Below, piece after piece: positions 55,401 to 58,400 of a stretch of 64,000 bases of DNA. Location of the stretch: NCBI GenBank assembly GCA_031002005.1, contig JARYHS010011408.1:217413473-217477472 (forward strand). The letters are read 5' to 3'. The stretch is from Vandiemenella viatica (Eukaryota; Arthropoda; Insecta; Orthoptera; Morabidae). The translations under genes and the position numbers were made by a program. Each line of letters starts with the position of its first letter. The stretch's first letter is position 1. Below the pieces are notes generated by a model. That model had not been told where the DNA came from and did no database searches. It saw only the letters and a program-made list of their open reading frames with translations.

Positions 55401-58400
55401 AACAGACCTAGTGGCGGCCTTCAAGCATTTAAGTTGAGTTTCTATTAGGCTACATGGTCAAATTCGAATTATTTTGTAAAAATTCCACAGAACTTTCCAT
55501 CCACGTGATCTGATAGTTAAGTCACCAAGGCGATACTACAACCCCGGTGTCAGCCTTTGTCCTTACAACAGGTTTGATACAATCCTTCATCCCTTCCTAT
55601 CTTACGTTAACCTCTTCATCTCTACATAGCCCTTACAACCCACATCCTCAATTATCTGCTTCATATATTATAATCTCTGCCTTCCTCTACAGTTCTTACC
55701 TTCCACTAACAAATTAACCAATCCAGCATGTCTCAAAATATGACCTACCATCCTGTCTCTTCTATCTGTAAGCTTCTTCCACAAACTTCTTTCCTCACCC
55801 ATCATTTCCAAAACTCGTTCATTTCGTACTTTGTCTGTCCACTTAATTTTCAGTGTTCTTCTGTAGCACAACATTTCAAATACTTCAATATTCTTTCTTT
55901 CTGGTATTCCTAAAACCCATGTTTCACTACCATAAAATACTGTGCTCCACACATAGAGTTCTAAAAAGTTCTTTCTAACTCCTAGATCAATGTCTGAAAC
56001 TAAAAGATTTCTCTTCTCCATGAAGGCTCTTTTTGCTAGAGATTTGCTAATGATTTACATTACAAAACACTGAAAATCTAAATTCCCTTTTTGTCATTCT
56101 GGTCCTGTTAAATCATAGGACTTGTTCTAAAGGTTAAAGCAGGAAGACCATACAGCCAGCTTCAGGCATCATGGCAAATATTTTCATGGACCACACAGAA
56201 TACCACACATTCACAAACAAAAAAAATCAATGTAATTTATCAGTATATATAGATGGATGATATCTTCTGACTGATAGATGAACTACAACATATCATATAT
56301 ATTGCATAAAGAAATTAACATCATTTACAGTAACATAAAATTTACATGGAAAGGGTTGATAAAATATACCCAGTGAGTAAATATTGCATTGCGGCAGTTC
56401 TTTTTTTGAAACCAATATAAAATTTACTATAGAGAAAGGAACAAATAAGACACTGAACTTTGACATGATAATAACCATAAAAAGTCCATTACACTCTATC
56501 ATGTACTGAAAACCCACACATGCTACAATATACAACACACCTAACCATCCTAACAATCACAAACCGGCAGCACTCAGACACATGTTAAACAGACTAAATA
56601 CTATACCTTCATCTAAGAAATACCATACGATAGAATACAACACAGAGAAAACAAATAGCAAAGAATAATGGGTATACTGTAAAACTAATTTAATAAATCA
56701 ACAACAAAATAAAAAACACGACAAAGAAACAGTTGGATATACCAGGGCTATCCAGAAAGTAACAGACGTTTAGAAATAACATAGTGAAATTTTTTTTTTT
56801 TTTTAATATATACATTCTGGAGCTAAACTCTTGGCCTATTTTTCTACATAATCGCCATTTAAATTAAGCCATTTATGATAACATGGTACAAGCTTTTCAA
56901 TACCCTCTCTGTAGAAATCTGCCGCCTGCAAGCTCAACCACTGGTTTACACCGGCATGAGTTCAGCATCAGTGTCAAAGCGTTGCGTAGCAAGCCACGTG
57001 TTCATCGCTAGGAACAGGTGGTAGTCGCTTGGTGCCAAATTCGGGCTGTACGGCAGATGATTGAAAAATTCCCATCCAAAGCCATCCAAGAGCTCTAGGG
57101 TACGATTGGCTGTGTGTGGACGAGTGTTGTCGTGGAGAAACAAAACTTTCTCACTGAGTTTTCCCCGCCGCTTGTTTTGTATTGTGCATCTTAATTTTCT
57201 GAGTTTTTATGAGTGAGTTGATTGTTTGGCCACGTTCAAGAAAATCAACGAGAATCACTCCATGAGCATCCCAAAATGATTTTTCCTGCTGACAGCGTTT
57301 GCAGACACTTCCTCAGTTTCTTGGGCGAATGCGTGTGTCCCCATTCCATCGACTGCCGTTTTGTTTCACAGGTGACGTGCTTTACCCAAGTCTCATGGCC
57401 AGTTAAGATACGAACGATGACTTGGTTTCCACTTTTGTCGTAGTCTTCCAGAACTGTCAGTGCTGCAGCAAGTCTCTGTTTTTTGTGGTCTCCAGAACCC
57501 ACCTGGCACAAAACTTGTGGTAACCAAGTTTACCAACCACAATTTCATGAACTAAACTCCGTGAAATTTTGGGGAAATGTTCAGAGAGTTCCTTAATCAT
57601 GAAACGACGATTTTCACAGATTTGTCATAGATTTTTCATCATTAATTCATCTCTCACAAGACTATGCCTACCACTGCGATCCTCATCATGTACATTGGTT
57701 CGGCTATATTTAAAATCAGTGCCTCACTCGGCTTTCACCCATTATTTCTTGACCATACACATCACAAATCTGGCGATAAATTTCAATTGGTTTGTGATTT
57801 TTTGCCAGCAAAAACCTTATCACAGCTCGCACTTCACAACTGGCAGGATTTTCACTTGCAGCACTCATTTTAACATTCCACTGTATACAAAGTACGAAAG
57901 TCACGATGCGCAAGCTGCCATGACTGCTTGCTTACTGAGTGTAGGAACATTCTGACACCAAGATGACGGCACTAGCCCCGCCTACTGCCGTGCCAGGTCA
58001 AAATGTCTGTTACTTTCTGGATAGCTCTAGTAATACACAGTGGAATATGGATACAATACACCCCGAACAAAACTGTAAAACAAACGTATTCTATGACTTC
58101 CAATAATAAACACACACACGTAGAATCAGTAACATATTTAGAAAAGAAGGAATACAAATAAAATGTTACACAAGTATCTGAATATGAACACTGAAAGCGA
58201 CCTGTACCAGCATTCAGGAATGGATAAACAATGCCAATCAATATACCTAAACCAGACATACAGGAACTTCAACATAAGCTATAACAAACACAACAGAGTA
58301 ATAACATGCACAAACAATTTTACATTTGCTGAGAATTTATTAGATCATAACTAACTCCCCACCATGATGTAGACAGACATGAAACTATTAGAAATTAGCA